Source: an uncultured Bacteroidales bacterium
GTDB lineage: Bacteria; Bacteroidota; Bacteroidia; Bacteroidales; Bacteroidaceae
Direction of reading: 5' to 3'
Length of the DNA: 41,177 bases
Assembly: GCA_902791675.1 (NCBI GenBank)
Contig: CADAWW010000017.1
Location: 1-41,177, forward strand
Position numbers and translations under genes: made by a program. This document shows positions 33,989 to 41,177 of the stretch, one piece after another; the stretch's first letter is position 1, and every line of letters begins with the position of its first letter. The notes beneath the pieces are model-generated. The model was not told the DNA's origin, ran no database searches, and saw only the letters and a list, made by a program, of their open reading frames with translations.

Positions 33989-34879
33989 TTAGCTAACAAC
34001 AATTGCTGAAGCAAGCAAGATGGCAAAAATAAACATATTACGGCTGGTTAGCCCAAGGATGTGATTCAAGTCCTTACCACTGCGGATTTCTCGCATCTTT
34101 ACCCATGCGTATATATGAAGCGATAAGTACACTAGAGTCACTAATTGGAAATACAACAGTTTACCGCCAACATAATGGCACAACAATATGGCTAGCCAGC
34201 ACGATACAATGGAAATAGCTACATACTGAAACAGACCGAATCTCTCACCCAAAAGCACTATAAGTGTACGTTTGCCAGAAATACGGTCCTGTTCTCGGTC
34301 TCTGTAATTATTGATTACTAGCAGCGCATCTATGCTGGTGCCTGCAATTAGACCTAACAAAATGGCAGGTAATGTAATCTCATGTGCCTGGATATAATAG
34401 GTACCACATACGGGTATCAGACCAAAGAAAAGCAACACAAGCACATCGCCCAGACCCATATATGAGAGACCATAAGTGTATAGGAAAGCAAAGATTATAC
34501 ATAACATGCCCGTTACTATCAGCTCTATTCCATGGTAAGGTAAGTCGTTCCAGCAAATCCATAAAGCAGTCATGCCAGCCAGGGATGCTAAACATAATAC
34601 AACTGTTATACCTTGACGCATGGCTTCGGGTGTAATCCAACCCTGGGCGCAGGCTCGTTCGGGACCAATACGGTCCTCACGATCGGTCCCTTTTTCAAAA
34701 TCATGCAGGTCGTTAATCAGATTGGCAGCTATTTGCATAAAGCAGGCAAAGAGCGCACAACAGACAACTAACGCCAAGTTCAGTCCACCGTCGTGATAAG
34801 CTAATGCACTACCCAGAATTACAGGTATCATAGCTCCCGTAAGTGTCTTGGGCCTCGCGGCGAGAATCCACTTATTCAT
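33989..34879 (-). CDS. menA: 1,4-dihydroxy-2-naphthoate octaprenyltransferase (MenA)
   Basis: About 296 residues, UbiA prenyltransferase family with eight or nine membrane segments. Two aspartate-rich magnesium sites are visible: NLINDLHDFEKGTDRED and INNYRDREQD. The N terminus WILAARPKTLTGAMIPVILGSALA and GPERACAQGWITPEAM are typical of MenA. The enzyme attaches the polyprenyl chain to 1,4-dihydroxy-2-naphthoate in the inner membrane, the committed membrane step of menaquinone synthesis for fumarate-type respiration. Its ATG overlaps the TGA of the upstream gene (ATGA, 34876-34879). No other men gene is in the window. Confidence 0.93.
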   Translation of the reverse strand: MNKWILAARPKTLTGAMIPVILGSALAYHDGGLNLALVVCCALFACFMQIAANLINDLHDFEKGTDREDRIGPERACAQGWITPEAMRQGITVVLCLASLAGMTALWICWNDLPYHGIELIVTGMLCIIFAFLYTYGLSYMGLGDVLVLLFFGLIPVCGTYYIQAHEITLPAILLGLIAGTSIDALLVINNYRDREQDRISGKRTLIVLLGERFGLFQYVAISIVSCWLAILLCHYVGGKLLYFQLVTLVYLSLHIYAWVKMREIRSGKDLNHILGLTSRNMFIFAILLASAIVVS

Positions 34880-35916
34880 AATCTATTTATATCTTCTATC
34901 AACTTATCCACATTCTCCTTCTTTGTAGCCCAGCTGGTACAGATACGAACTGTTGTGTGGTTAGCATCAGCATGTCCCCAGACGCTGAGCACATATTTCT
35001 CCTGTAGTTCCCTCAGATGATCGTTAGGCAGAACGAAGAACTGCTGGTTGGTCGGACTGGGCACAGCCATCTTATATCCCTTCTTTAAGAGAGCCTCACG
35101 GATGCGCTCAGCCTGTTCATCGGCATGACGGGCCAACTTCAGATAAAGGTCGTTCTGCATCAGTTCCTCATACTGTATGCCTAATAGCCTACCCTTGGCC
35201 AGCATTCCCCCACCCTGCTTTATAAAGTAACGGAAATCCTTCTTCAGCGCAGGATTGGTAATGACAACGGCCTCACCGAAAAGGGCTCCCTGCTTGGTAC
35301 CTCCAATATAGAAGACGTCTGCCAACTTAGCCATCTCCGGCAATGTAACATCACACTCTTTACTTGCTAATCCGTAGCCCATACGTGCACCGTCCACAAA
35401 GAGCGGAATCCTGTACTCGCGGCACACGTTGTGGATGTCCGTCAGCTCTTGATTAGAGTACAGCGTACCGTATTCGGTTGGATAACTGATGTACACCATA
35501 CCAGGCTGCACAGCATGCTCGGGACCATCCTCGTTATAATGATCAACCAGGCACTGTCTTACCTGCTCTGCCTGAATCTTGCCGTTCGTTGCAGGCAGGG
35601 TCAGCACCTTGTGTCCGCTATGCTCTATGGCTCCAGTCTCATGAACGGCAATATGGCCTGTTGTAGCAGCTATTACACCCTGGTAAGGGCGCAGAATACT
35701 ACTTATGATAGTGGCATTTGCCTGCGTTCCGCCTACCAGAAAGTGCACATCTGCCTCTGGTGCCTCGCAGGTCTTGCGAATCAGTTCTCTTGCATGTTTG
35801 CAATGCGGGTCTTCGCCATAGCCAATATTTTGTTCTAGATTGGTCTCTACCAATCGTTGCAGAATCTGAGGGGCACATCCCTCGTTGTAATCGCACTGAA
35901 ACTGAATTTTATTCAT
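34876..35916 (-). CDS. Low-specificity L-threonine aldolase / beta-eliminating lyase family
   Basis: About 346 residues, PLP-dependent fold type I. FLVGGTQANATIISSIL, HIAVHETGAIEHSGHKVL, VYISYPTEYGTLYS, PLFVDGARMGYGL (Asp contacting the pyridine nitrogen) and the PLP lysine in YIGGTKQGALFGEAVV match threonine aldolases. The reaction is cleavage of L-threonine or L-allo-threonine to glycine and acetaldehyde in the cytoplasm. It is first in an overlapping unit with menA, with no obvious metabolic link. No TAnnTTTG promoter was found in the 91-nt gap upstream, so it may be read through from the LolA-like gene. Confidence 0.9.
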   Translation of the reverse strand: MNKIQFQCDYNEGCAPQILQRLVETNLEQNIGYGEDPHCKHARELIRKTCEAPEADVHFLVGGTQANATIISSILRPYQGVIAATTGHIAVHETGAIEHSGHKVLTLPATNGKIQAEQVRQCLVDHYNEDGPEHAVQPGMVYISYPTEYGTLYSNQELTDIHNVCREYRIPLFVDGARMGYGLASKECDVTLPEMAKLADVFYIGGTKQGALFGEAVVITNPALKKDFRYFIKQGGGMLAKGRLLGIQYEELMQNDLYLKLARHADEQAERIREALLKKGYKMAVPSPTNQQFFVLPNDHLRELQEKYVLSVWGHADANHTTVRICTSWATKKENVDKLIEDINRL

Positions 35917-36000
35917 GATTTTAGTTTACAAGTTTTTGAGTTGACAATTTGACATGTAGCTTGCTTTAACCGCTAACCTATTCAGTTAATAGGGATATTT

Positions 36001-36015
36001 CCAATTATCAATTGG
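36001..36015. repeat. Short palindrome at the 3' end of the LolA-like gene
   Basis: CCAATT-ATC-AATTGG is a 6-bp stem overlapping the stop region. Together with nearby GTTGACAATTTGACA-like sequence it resembles eroded Bacteroidota intergenic repeats. It is too weak to call a terminator. Confidence 0.55.
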
Positions 36016-36643
36016 CACTCCGAACCCTATGGTCAATATATTGATAATCTGTAAAGCGGTGCTTTGGGAAGGTGAACACATTCTCGTTTATGTTGCCGCT
36101 ATGGAAGTTAGAGATCTGAACTGTTGTCGTAATGAAGGCCAGTTTAATCGAGAGACTTACAGGATGCAAATTACTTCTAAGAACCATAGCCGTTACGGAG
36201 CGTATACCAAAGAACTTTGAGTTCTTAACCTTGGCAGTTAACTCGTAATATTCCCCTTTCACTTTATAGCTGTACGCAAAGTTGTTCAAATCGTATTTGA
36301 ACATAGACAGATACTTATCCTTCTTGTCGTCATTAAAGTCATGTATGTCCACCTTTTTTTTCTCCTTGTCCACCATATAAGCCACTTTACCGTCTTCCCA
36401 TGCAGCGAATCTTTTCTCCTCGTATGAAATTTTCTTGTCTTTGTATACAACATCGCCCTGAGTCTTGTACAATCCTACAATATTTACAGAATAGGAAAGC
36501 GAAGAGCCCTCAGGGCCGAAGACCATCGTAAAGACTTTGTCGAAAAGTTCCTTGGCCTCCTCCCCATTATATTCCTTTCCTGCCGGGTGACACATTCCTG
36601 TCAGAGAAGTTAGAAAGATAATAGATATAAATAGAATTCTCAT
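36008..36643 (-). CDS. LolA-like periplasmic protein (outer-membrane lipoprotein carrier fold)
   Basis: About 211 residues with a signal peptide (MRILFISIIFLTSLTGMCHP). The beta-rich body has SLSYSVNIVGLYKTQGDVVYKDKKISYEEKRFAAWEDGKVAYMVD and later AKVKNSKFFGIRSVTAMVLRSNLHPVSLSIKLAF, the half-barrel pattern of LolA-like proteins found in Prevotella. Its role would be lipoprotein or lipid handling in the periplasm; a canonical LolA function is not proven, because sequence similarity in this group is low. Its ATG overlaps the TGA of the upstream flavoprotein gene (36640-36643). Confidence 0.75.
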   Translation of the reverse strand: MRILFISIIFLTSLTGMCHPAGKEYNGEEAKELFDKVFTMVFGPEGSSLSYSVNIVGLYKTQGDVVYKDKKISYEEKRFAAWEDGKVAYMVDKEKKKVDIHDFNDDKKDKYLSMFKYDLNNFAYSYKVKGEYYELTAKVKNSKFFGIRSVTAMVLRSNLHPVSLSIKLAFITTTVQISNFHSGNINENVFTFPKHRFTDYQYIDHRVRSAN

Positions 36644-37851
36644 GATTTCTGGTTAATTATCTGATATGATGTGAAAATATGTTTTGCAACTACATAACCC
36701 ATGCTCCATGCTGCTTGCAGGTTAAAGCCACCAGTAACGGCATCTACATCAAGCACTTCGCCGGCAAAATAGAGACTAGGGTATTGTTTGCTTTGCAATG
36801 TATTAATGTTTATAGCCTTCAATGAAACACCGCCGCAGGTCACAAATTCCTCCTTGAAAGGACAACGGCCCGTAATCTGATATATATCAGCGATAAGCAC
36901 AGACAACATTCTGTTTATGTGCTTTGTGTTTAGGGCTCCCCAACGCTGAGTCATGGGTATGCCCATACGGTCCAGCAATACCCCCCAAAGCTTACTGGTA
37001 AAACATTGAGGATAGACGCTCGTAACCAGTTTCTGAGCCTGGTCTTGTTTCATTTCCTGCAATAACTGTCGCACCTCTTGTTCCGTTCTGCCCCCCATCC
37101 AATTGATGCACAATGGACTCCTATAATCCCGTTCAGCCAGATACCGGGCAGCGTACGAAGATAGCTTCAATATTGCCGGTCCGCTCATACCCCAGTGCGT
37201 AAGGAGCAAGGAACCCTGGCTACGGAACTTAGTTCCAGGAATAAAAGCCTTCACATTATCCACCACGTTGCCCATCAGTTGCTGGTGCCAGTCTCCCTCA
37301 ACATTAAAGGTGAAAAGCGAAGGAACAGGCATCTCTATTGGGATATCCAGCCCCTCTAATAACTGAAATCCTTGTGGCATAGCATGACCGCCAGTCGTTA
37401 CCACCACTTTATCCCATTTCTTTATGTCAATACTCGTAACCCTCTCATTTAAATGAAGTTCAATACCTAGTTCTTTTATATTATAAAGCAATTTGTTCAC
37501 AATCTGCATTGCGTCTTGCGACTGAGGGAAGACACACTCGTCCTCCTGAGTCACCAATTTTACCCCCTCCTTCTCGAACCACGCACAAGTATCCTCGGAG
37601 CTGAAGACTGAAAGGGCTCTACGCATCAGTTTTTCCCCTCTGGGATAAACCTCCTGTAAGTTTTTAATGCCCTTAAAGGTATTAGTCAGGTTACATCTAC
37701 CACCACCTGTAACAGCCACCTTGGCCAAAGCTTTGCTTTTACTCTCGAACAGATGAACATTGCTGCTGGTCAGCATACGCTTCAAGTTAATGGCGCAGAA
37801 GCAACCAGCGGCACCCGCTCCGATGATTGCTATGGATAATTCTTTTTTCAT
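36640..37851 (-). CDS. HI0933/BaiN-like FAD-dependent oxidoreductase
   Basis: About 403 residues. N-terminal dinucleotide-binding motif IAIIGAGAAGCFCAINLKR, then KVAVTGGGRCNLTN, VVVTTGGHAMPQG, SQGSLLLTHWGMSGPAILKLS and the C-terminal VTCGGVSLKAININTLQSK, YFAGEVLDVDAVTGGFNLQAAWSMGYV: all hallmarks of the HI0933-like flavoprotein family, which includes BaiN. The substrate in most bacteria is unknown. It heads a coupled pair with the LolA-like gene. A good promoter lies about 210 nt upstream (38068-38098), giving an unusually long leader. AAAGGA stands 9 nt before the ATG. Confidence 0.92.
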   Translation of the reverse strand: MKKELSIAIIGAGAAGCFCAINLKRMLTSSNVHLFESKSKALAKVAVTGGGRCNLTNTFKGIKNLQEVYPRGEKLMRRALSVFSSEDTCAWFEKEGVKLVTQEDECVFPQSQDAMQIVNKLLYNIKELGIELHLNERVTSIDIKKWDKVVVTTGGHAMPQGFQLLEGLDIPIEMPVPSLFTFNVEGDWHQQLMGNVVDNVKAFIPGTKFRSQGSLLLTHWGMSGPAILKLSSYAARYLAERDYRSPLCINWMGGRTEQEVRQLLQEMKQDQAQKLVTSVYPQCFTSKLWGVLLDRMGIPMTQRWGALNTKHINRMLSVLIADIYQITGRCPFKEEFVTCGGVSLKAININTLQSKQYPSLYFAGEVLDVDAVTGGFNLQAAWSMGYVVAKHIFTSYQIINQKS

Positions 37852-38067
37852 GAAAGAAAATCCTTTTTCACTATTCTGTAGAATGATTTAATTTGTTCAG
37901 GAAGCTTATACAGAACATATAAAGGTCATCAATTCCAGTTCAGGAGTACTTGTATAAAATACTGCAATCTGCATAGAGGTTGTCAATAGCAATCCATCAA
38001 CTCTTTTTGTTTGTTTATATTTTTTCATATAAGACTATTAATTGCGCATGTTAGCTGTTTTATGTGC

Positions 38068-38098
38068 CAAAGTTAGTAAATGTTCAGACGACGGCAAA
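38068..38098 (-). promoter_or_regulatory. Promoter reading toward the flavoprotein-LolA-like operon
   Basis: The minus strand reads TTTG (38098-38095), 19-nt spacer, TAACTTTG (38075-38068), a full match to the consensus. The start near 38061 implies a leader of about 210 nt before the ATG at 37851, containing a tiny frame ATG CGC AAT TAA just after the start. A separate small RNA is an alternative. Confidence 0.72.
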
Positions 38099-38190
38099 GT
38101 TGTTTCTTTTAAAAATGGATTCCTTTTTAGTTTTTTAACGTCTGTCGTTAGAAATTATGGTTACTGTCTACTGCTTGCCTACAGTTTAAC

Positions 38191-38314
38191 TGTCAACTGT
38201 CTCAGGACAAAGATTTTGGAATGACAACTATCTTAGGAATAAAGGTAAAAGCGTAAACTGAAACAGGAATAAAGTCATAAGACTGACAACCTGTGTAGGA
38301 ATAAAAAAGTAAAA
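38191..38314 (+). repeat. Four-copy diverged minisatellite, 31-bp period
   Basis: Units begin at 38191, 38222, 38253 and 38284, exactly 31 bp apart. The shared core is TGACAACTnTCTnAGGAATAAA (clearest in units 2 and 4); the last ~9 bp of each unit vary. The third unit is the most diverged. The fixed spacing with drifted sequence suggests an old tandem array. Confidence 0.8.
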
Positions 38315-38352
38315 TAGCAAACAAAACTGTCAACCAAAAACGGTACACAACA

Positions 38353-38394
38353 CCCTGAACCATTAACCCTGAATCATGAACCCTGAACCGAAAA
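38353..38394 (+). repeat. Three 14-bp direct repeats
   Basis: CCCTGAACCATTAA, CCCTGAATCATGAA and CCCTGAACCGAAAA follow each other without gaps (38353, 38367, 38381). The motif is of the CCTGAACC type commonly scattered between Bacteroidota genes. Confidence 0.85.
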
Positions 38395-38406
38395 AAACGT
38401 CAGGAG

Positions 38407-38478
38407 TACCTCATGGTTACCTCATGATTACCTCATGGTTACCTCTAGATTCAAAAATCGAAACTAGACCATGAGGTA
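38407..38478. repeat. 11-bp tandem repeat with an inverted copy
   Basis: TACCTCATGGT, TACCTCATGAT, TACCTCATGGT and the diverged TACCTCTAGAT run from 38407 to 38450. An exact inverted copy ACCATGAGGTA lies at 38468-38478, with TCTAG/CTAGA as an inner pair. A single strand can fold any one of the direct copies onto the inverted copy, giving alternative hairpins. Confidence 0.88.
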
Positions 38479-38582
38479 GTGGTTCGCAAATATAGCTTAT
38501 TATTCTGCAATTGAGAAAAAATAAATGTAGTATTTTTAACAATTTTCTCTCTGTTTCACTCGTTCTTTTCTCATTTCTTTTG

Positions 38583-38590
38583 TATCTTTG
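38583..38590 (+). promoter_or_regulatory. -7 box for trmN6
   Basis: TATCTTTG is a perfect -7 element about 97 nt upstream of the ATG at 38687; the -33 position is not a good match. Confidence 0.55.
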
Positions 38591-38686
38591 TCTATCGAAA
38601 CGACAAAGGAGGATAATACTAAGTGTAATTAGTAATTGAAGAGTATACTTTATCGTTATCATTTAAAAACAAAAGAAAAAGTACGG

Positions 38687-39406
38687 ATGAGAAAGAAAGA
38701 TTTCTTTCAGTTTAAGCAGTTCCATATTCACCAGGAACATGCAGCCATGAAAGTGGGTACGGACAGTGACCTACTGGGTGCTTTGGCTGCTGGCGGTAAA
38801 AGAATACTGGACGTTGGCACAGGCACAGGAGTGCTAGCCCTGATGATGGCGCAGCGTTTTACTGGTGCAAAAGTTACCGCAGTAGAAATAGATGATAACG
38901 CCGTGCTGGATGCCAAGCTTAATTTTGAGGAATCAAAGTTTGCCAGTCGTATAACCCTGGTGCACGATTCTTTCCAGCATTTCCTATTGGAAAGAATGAC
39001 AGAAGGTACACAGTTCGACAGTGTAATATGTAACCCTCCCTACTTCGACCGCAGCTTGGAATGCCCTACACTTGGACGCACACGGGCAAGGCACAGTAGC
39101 AGCTTACCCTTTTCTGTATTGGCCGAGGGAGTTTCCCGTCTGCTATGCGAAGGTGGTACTTTTAACGTCTGTATCCCTCCCGACGTTCTGAGCGACTTTA
39201 ATGCCGAATGTTTTATGGCTGGATTCTGGCTAAGGGACAATTACAATATTAAATCGGTACCAGAAAAAGGTACAAAGCGTCACATCCTTATATATCAGAA
39301 AGGCATAGCCGAAGCCCCCACCCAAGAGCAACTCTTCTGTATGAGGAATGCCGACAAGACAGTCTCTGAATGGTACAAAGAGACGCTTAAAGAATTTCTT
39401 TTATAA
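38687..39406 (+). CDS. trmN6: tRNA1(Val) (adenine(37)-N6)-methyltransferase TrmN6-like
   Basis: About 239 residues, a class I SAM-dependent methyltransferase. FFQFKQFHIHQEHAAMKVGTDSDLLGALA is the characteristic N-terminal block of YfiC/TrmN6; ILDVGTGTGVLALMMAQR is the SAM-binding motif I; VICNPPYFDRS holds the NPPY catalytic motif for N6-adenine methylation. It methylates adenine 37 next to the anticodon of tRNA(Val). The frame extends 17 codons upstream to a TTG (38636), but family alignments begin close to MRKKDFFQF, so the ATG at 38687 is chosen. Confidence 0.9.
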   Translation: MRKKDFFQFKQFHIHQEHAAMKVGTDSDLLGALAAGGKRILDVGTGTGVLALMMAQRFTGAKVTAVEIDDNAVLDAKLNFEESKFASRITLVHDSFQHFLLERMTEGTQFDSVICNPPYFDRSLECPTLGRTRARHSSSLPFSVLAEGVSRLLCEGGTFNVCIPPDVLSDFNAECFMAGFWLRDNYNIKSVPEKGTKRHILIYQKGIAEAPTQEQLFCMRNADKTVSEWYKETLKEFLL

Positions 39407-39420
39407 TTGTACCTGGAATA

Positions 39421-39452
39421 CTTGCCTAATCCACAAAGATGTTGTACTTTTG
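39421..39452 (+). promoter_or_regulatory. pflB promoter
   Basis: CTTG (39421-39424), 20-nt spacer, TACTTTTG (39445-39452). The predicted leader is about 54 nt before the ATG at 39513. No FNR- or ArcA-like site was recognised. Confidence 0.72.
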
Positions 39453-39512
39453 TAGCCGTTAAAGAAGAAAGTTTTTAGGATAATAAACAAAAAGAACCAT
39501 TAATTTCCTATT

Positions 39513-41177
39513 ATGAAGTTAGAGAATTTGCAAAATGACTTCCTGGGAACAAGCTGGAAGCATGAAATTGATGTACGTGACTTTATTCAGCACAACTATG
39601 AGCCATACGATGGTGACGAATCGTTCCTGGAAGGACCCAGCGAAAAGACCAAGAAGCTTTGGGATAAGCTGACTGAGATGTTCAAGGTGGAACGCGAGAA
39701 AGGTGTTTATGACGCAGAGACTGTAATTCCCCAGAGTATCGATGCCTATGGTGCCGGATATATAGATAAGGAGAACGAAGTGATTGTAGGCCTGCAGACT
39801 GATGCTCCCCTGAAACGTGGTATTTTCCCGCGTGGTGGTATTCGCATGGTGGAGGCTGCATTGAAGGCTTACGGCTATGAACTGGACCCTTTAACCAAGA
39901 AAATCTACACCAAGTATCGCAAGACCCATAACGAGGGTGTTTTCTCGGCTTACAACGATGACATCAAGGCGGCACGTCATGCCCATATCATTACTGGTCT
40001 GCCCGATGCTTACGGTCGTGGGCGTATCATTGGCGACTACCGTCGTATAGCCCTGTATGGTACTACCAACCTGATTGAGGAGAAGAAGCGTTTCCATAAA
40101 CGTATCGACATAAACGAGTTTACCGAGGAAATTGTACGTTGCCGTGAGGAGATTACCGACCAGATTAATGCCCTAAAGGATTTTGAACGTATGTGTGCCA
40201 ACTATGGTTTTGATGTGACCAAGCCTGCCACCAATGCTCGCGAGGCTATTCAGTGGACCTATTTCGGCTACCTGGGTGCCGTAAAGGATCAGGACGGTGC
40301 AGCCATGAGTTTCGGTCGTGTAAGTGCCTTCCTGGATATCTTTATCCAGCGTGACCTGAAGAAAGGCCTTATCACAGAAGCAGAGGCACAGGAGATGATT
40401 GACCAGTTGGTGATGAAGCTACGTATCGTCCGCTTCCTGCGTACTCCCGAGTACAACGATCTTTTCAGCGGTGACCCCATCTGGGCTACCACCAGCGTAG
40501 GCGGTATGGGTGTTGACGGACGTAACATGGTTACCAAGACTGACTTCCGTCTGCTGCATACGTTATACAATATGGGGCCATCTCCCGAGCCTAACCTGAC
40601 GGTGCTGTGGAGTAGCCGTCTGCCCGAAGCCTGGAAGAAGTTCTGCGCCAAGGTTTCTATGGACACCAGCGCTATACAGTACGAGAACGACGACCTGATG
40701 CGTTCAGAGTTGGGTGACGACTACGGAATAGCCTGTTGCGTAAGTCCTATGAAGATAGGTAAGCAGATGCAGTTTTTCGGTGCCCGTGCCAATCTGGCCA
40801 AGTGCATGCTGTATGCCATCAATGGCGGTCGCGACGAGATGTCCGGCGAACAGGTAGGTCCCCGTTTCAGTCCTATCACCAGCGACTATCTGACCTTCGA
40901 GGAGTTCTGGCCCCGCTTCGACCAGATGATGAGTTGGCTGGCACGAACCTACGTAAATGCCTTGAAAATTATCCACTACATGCACGATAAGTACGACTAC
41001 GAGGCATTCGAGATGGCATTGCACGATGGTGATGTTCAGCGCACACGTGCTACAGGTATCGCCGGTCTGTCTATTGTGACAGACTCTATCGCTGCCATGA
41101 AGAACTGCAAGGTTCGTATCATCCGCGACGAGACAGGACTGGCAGTTGACTATAGGATTGAAGAGGGCGAGTATGTT
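39513..41177 (+). CDS. pflB: Pyruvate formate-lyase (formate C-acetyltransferase), 3' partial
   Basis: 555 codons are in the window and the frame is open at the right edge; full-length enzymes have about 750 residues. The N terminus (DFLGTSWKHEIDVRDFIQHNYEPYDGDESFLEGPSE) and GLQTDAPLKRGIFPRGGIRM are typical. Motifs HAHIITGLPDAYGRGRIIGDYRR and SPEPNLTVLWS follow, and the catalytic pair is Cys408-Cys409 in GIACCVSPM, equivalent to Cys418-Cys419 of the Escherichia coli enzyme. The C-terminal glycine-radical loop lies outside the window. The enzyme converts pyruvate and CoA to formate and acetyl-CoA in the cytoplasm under anaerobiosis. The activating enzyme would be expected downstream. Confidence 0.97.
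   Translation, partial: MKLENLQNDFLGTSWKHEIDVRDFIQHNYEPYDGDESFLEGPSEKTKKLWDKLTEMFKVEREKGVYDAETVIPQSIDAYGAGYIDKENEVIVGLQTDAPLKRGIFPRGGIRMVEAALKAYGYELDPLTKKIYTKYRKTHNEGVFSAYNDDIKAARHAHIITGLPDAYGRGRIIGDYRRIALYGTTNLIEEKKRFHKRIDINEFTEEIVRCREEITDQINALKDFERMCANYGFDVTKPATNAREAIQWTYFGYLGAVKDQDGAAMSFGRVSAFLDIFIQRDLKKGLITEAEAQEMIDQLVMKLRIVRFLRTPEYNDLFSGDPIWATTSVGGMGVDGRNMVTKTDFRLLHTLYNMGPSPEPNLTVLWSSRLPEAWKKFCAKVSMDTSAIQYENDDLMRSELGDDYGIACCVSPMKIGKQMQFFGARANLAKCMLYAINGGRDEMSGEQVGPRFSPITSDYLTFEEFWPRFDQMMSWLARTYVNALKIIHYMHDKYDYEAFEMALHDGDVQRTRATGIAGLSIVTDSIAAMKNCKVRIIRDETGLAVDYRIEEGEYV

Larger units (their letters stand above)
37852..38686. other. Repeat-rich intergenic region without a supported gene
   Basis: This stretch of about 0.8 kb separates the divergent flavoprotein and trmN6 genes. 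It holds a minus-strand promoter, a 31-bp-period minisatellite, a 14-bp triple repeat, an 11-bp tandem repeat with an inverted copy, and a -7 box for trmN6. Short open frames exist (for example 38042-38224), but they run through the repeats and show no protein-like composition. Confidence 0.8.

Noticed and set aside
35917..36007. Promoter for the threonine aldolase-menA operon
   Set aside because: No TAnnTTTG element was found on the minus strand in this gap; only eroded repeat-like sequence is present.
38042..38224. Short plus-strand open frame in the repeat-rich intergenic region
   Set aside because: It runs through the opposing promoter and into the first minisatellite unit, has no similarity or ribosome-binding signal, and its composition is not protein-like.
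38191..38314. Possible CRISPR array
   Set aside because: The period is 31 bp in total, leaving no room for repeat plus spacer, the units are diverged, and no cas gene is nearby.
38450..38500. Possible tRNA-like GGTTCG sequence near 38480
   Set aside because: No matching acceptor stem or anticodon arm is present around it; the GGTTCG belongs to the flank of the inverted repeat.

Overview
The window reads as chromosome of a Bacteroidota (Bacteroidales) species, most likely Prevotella-like. The supporting signs are recurrent TTTG-(18-20 nt)-TAnnTTTG promoters, secreted polysaccharide-degrading enzymes, C-terminal sorting-domain-like tails of the form Y-I-x-G-Q...G-I-Y-I-V-N-G-K-K, a histone H1-like mini protein, rubrerythrin, menA and pyruvate formate-lyase (an anaerobic lifestyle). 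No rRNA, tRNA, CRISPR array, insertion sequence or prophage gene was recognised. Both window ends cut a gene (an ABC exporter on the left, pflB on the right).

Layout. (1) 1-8.3 kb, cell-surface glycan and lipid block: an MsbA-like ABC exporter end, a GT2 glycosyltransferase and a polysaccharide pyruvyl transferase on the minus strand, then a divergent pair (GT2/GT92-like and a capsule/OCH1-like GT32-type glycosyltransferase) on the plus strand, then a minus-strand operon of LpxL/HtrB-type acyltransferase plus two tandem paralogous GT2 enzymes. (2) 8.3-10.8 kb: a large acyl-AMP ligase/carrier/PlsC-acyltransferase fusion. (3) 10.9-17.3 kb: a minus-strand run of a secreted GH5-GH43 enzyme, a DASS-type permease with two RCK_C domains, and an AraC regulator. 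(4) 17.4-20.4 kb: a secreted Lys/Glu/Ala-rich coiled-coil protein and a secreted alpha/alpha-toroid glycosidase-like protein. (5) 20.5-21.7 kb: small regulators (orphan BlaI-like, histone H1-like, Fur family). (6) 21.9-28.5 kb: a frameshifted, barrel-less rhamnosidase-like gene, a shortened WYL-type regulator, a GH2 enzyme, and an SGNH esterase with two LamG domains. (7) 28.5-32.2 kb: a giant secreted multi-domain protein followed by an acidic mini-peptide. (8) 32.3-41.2 kb: housekeeping genes (rubrerythrin, BASS-like transporter, menA, threonine aldolase, LolA-like protein, BaiN/HI0933-like flavoprotein, trmN6, pflB), interrupted by a repeat-rich intergenic stretch of about 0.8 kb.

Most notable observations. 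A perfect 29-bp tandem duplication frameshifts the rhamnosidase-like gene, and removing one copy restores the frame exactly. The 1114-residue secreted protein carries a C-terminal beta domain that appears to be interrupted twice, by a LamG domain and by an OB-fold-like domain; the uninterrupted form is seen in the neighbouring 946-residue protein. The permease and AraC genes are joined in one frame by TGA immediately followed by TTG. The intergenic region at 37.9-38.6 kb contains a diverged 31-bp-period minisatellite, 14-bp and 11-bp tandem repeats with an inverted copy, and a strong minus-strand promoter that predicts a leader of about 210 nt for the flavoprotein operon. All functional assignments come from reading motifs; no database search was run.
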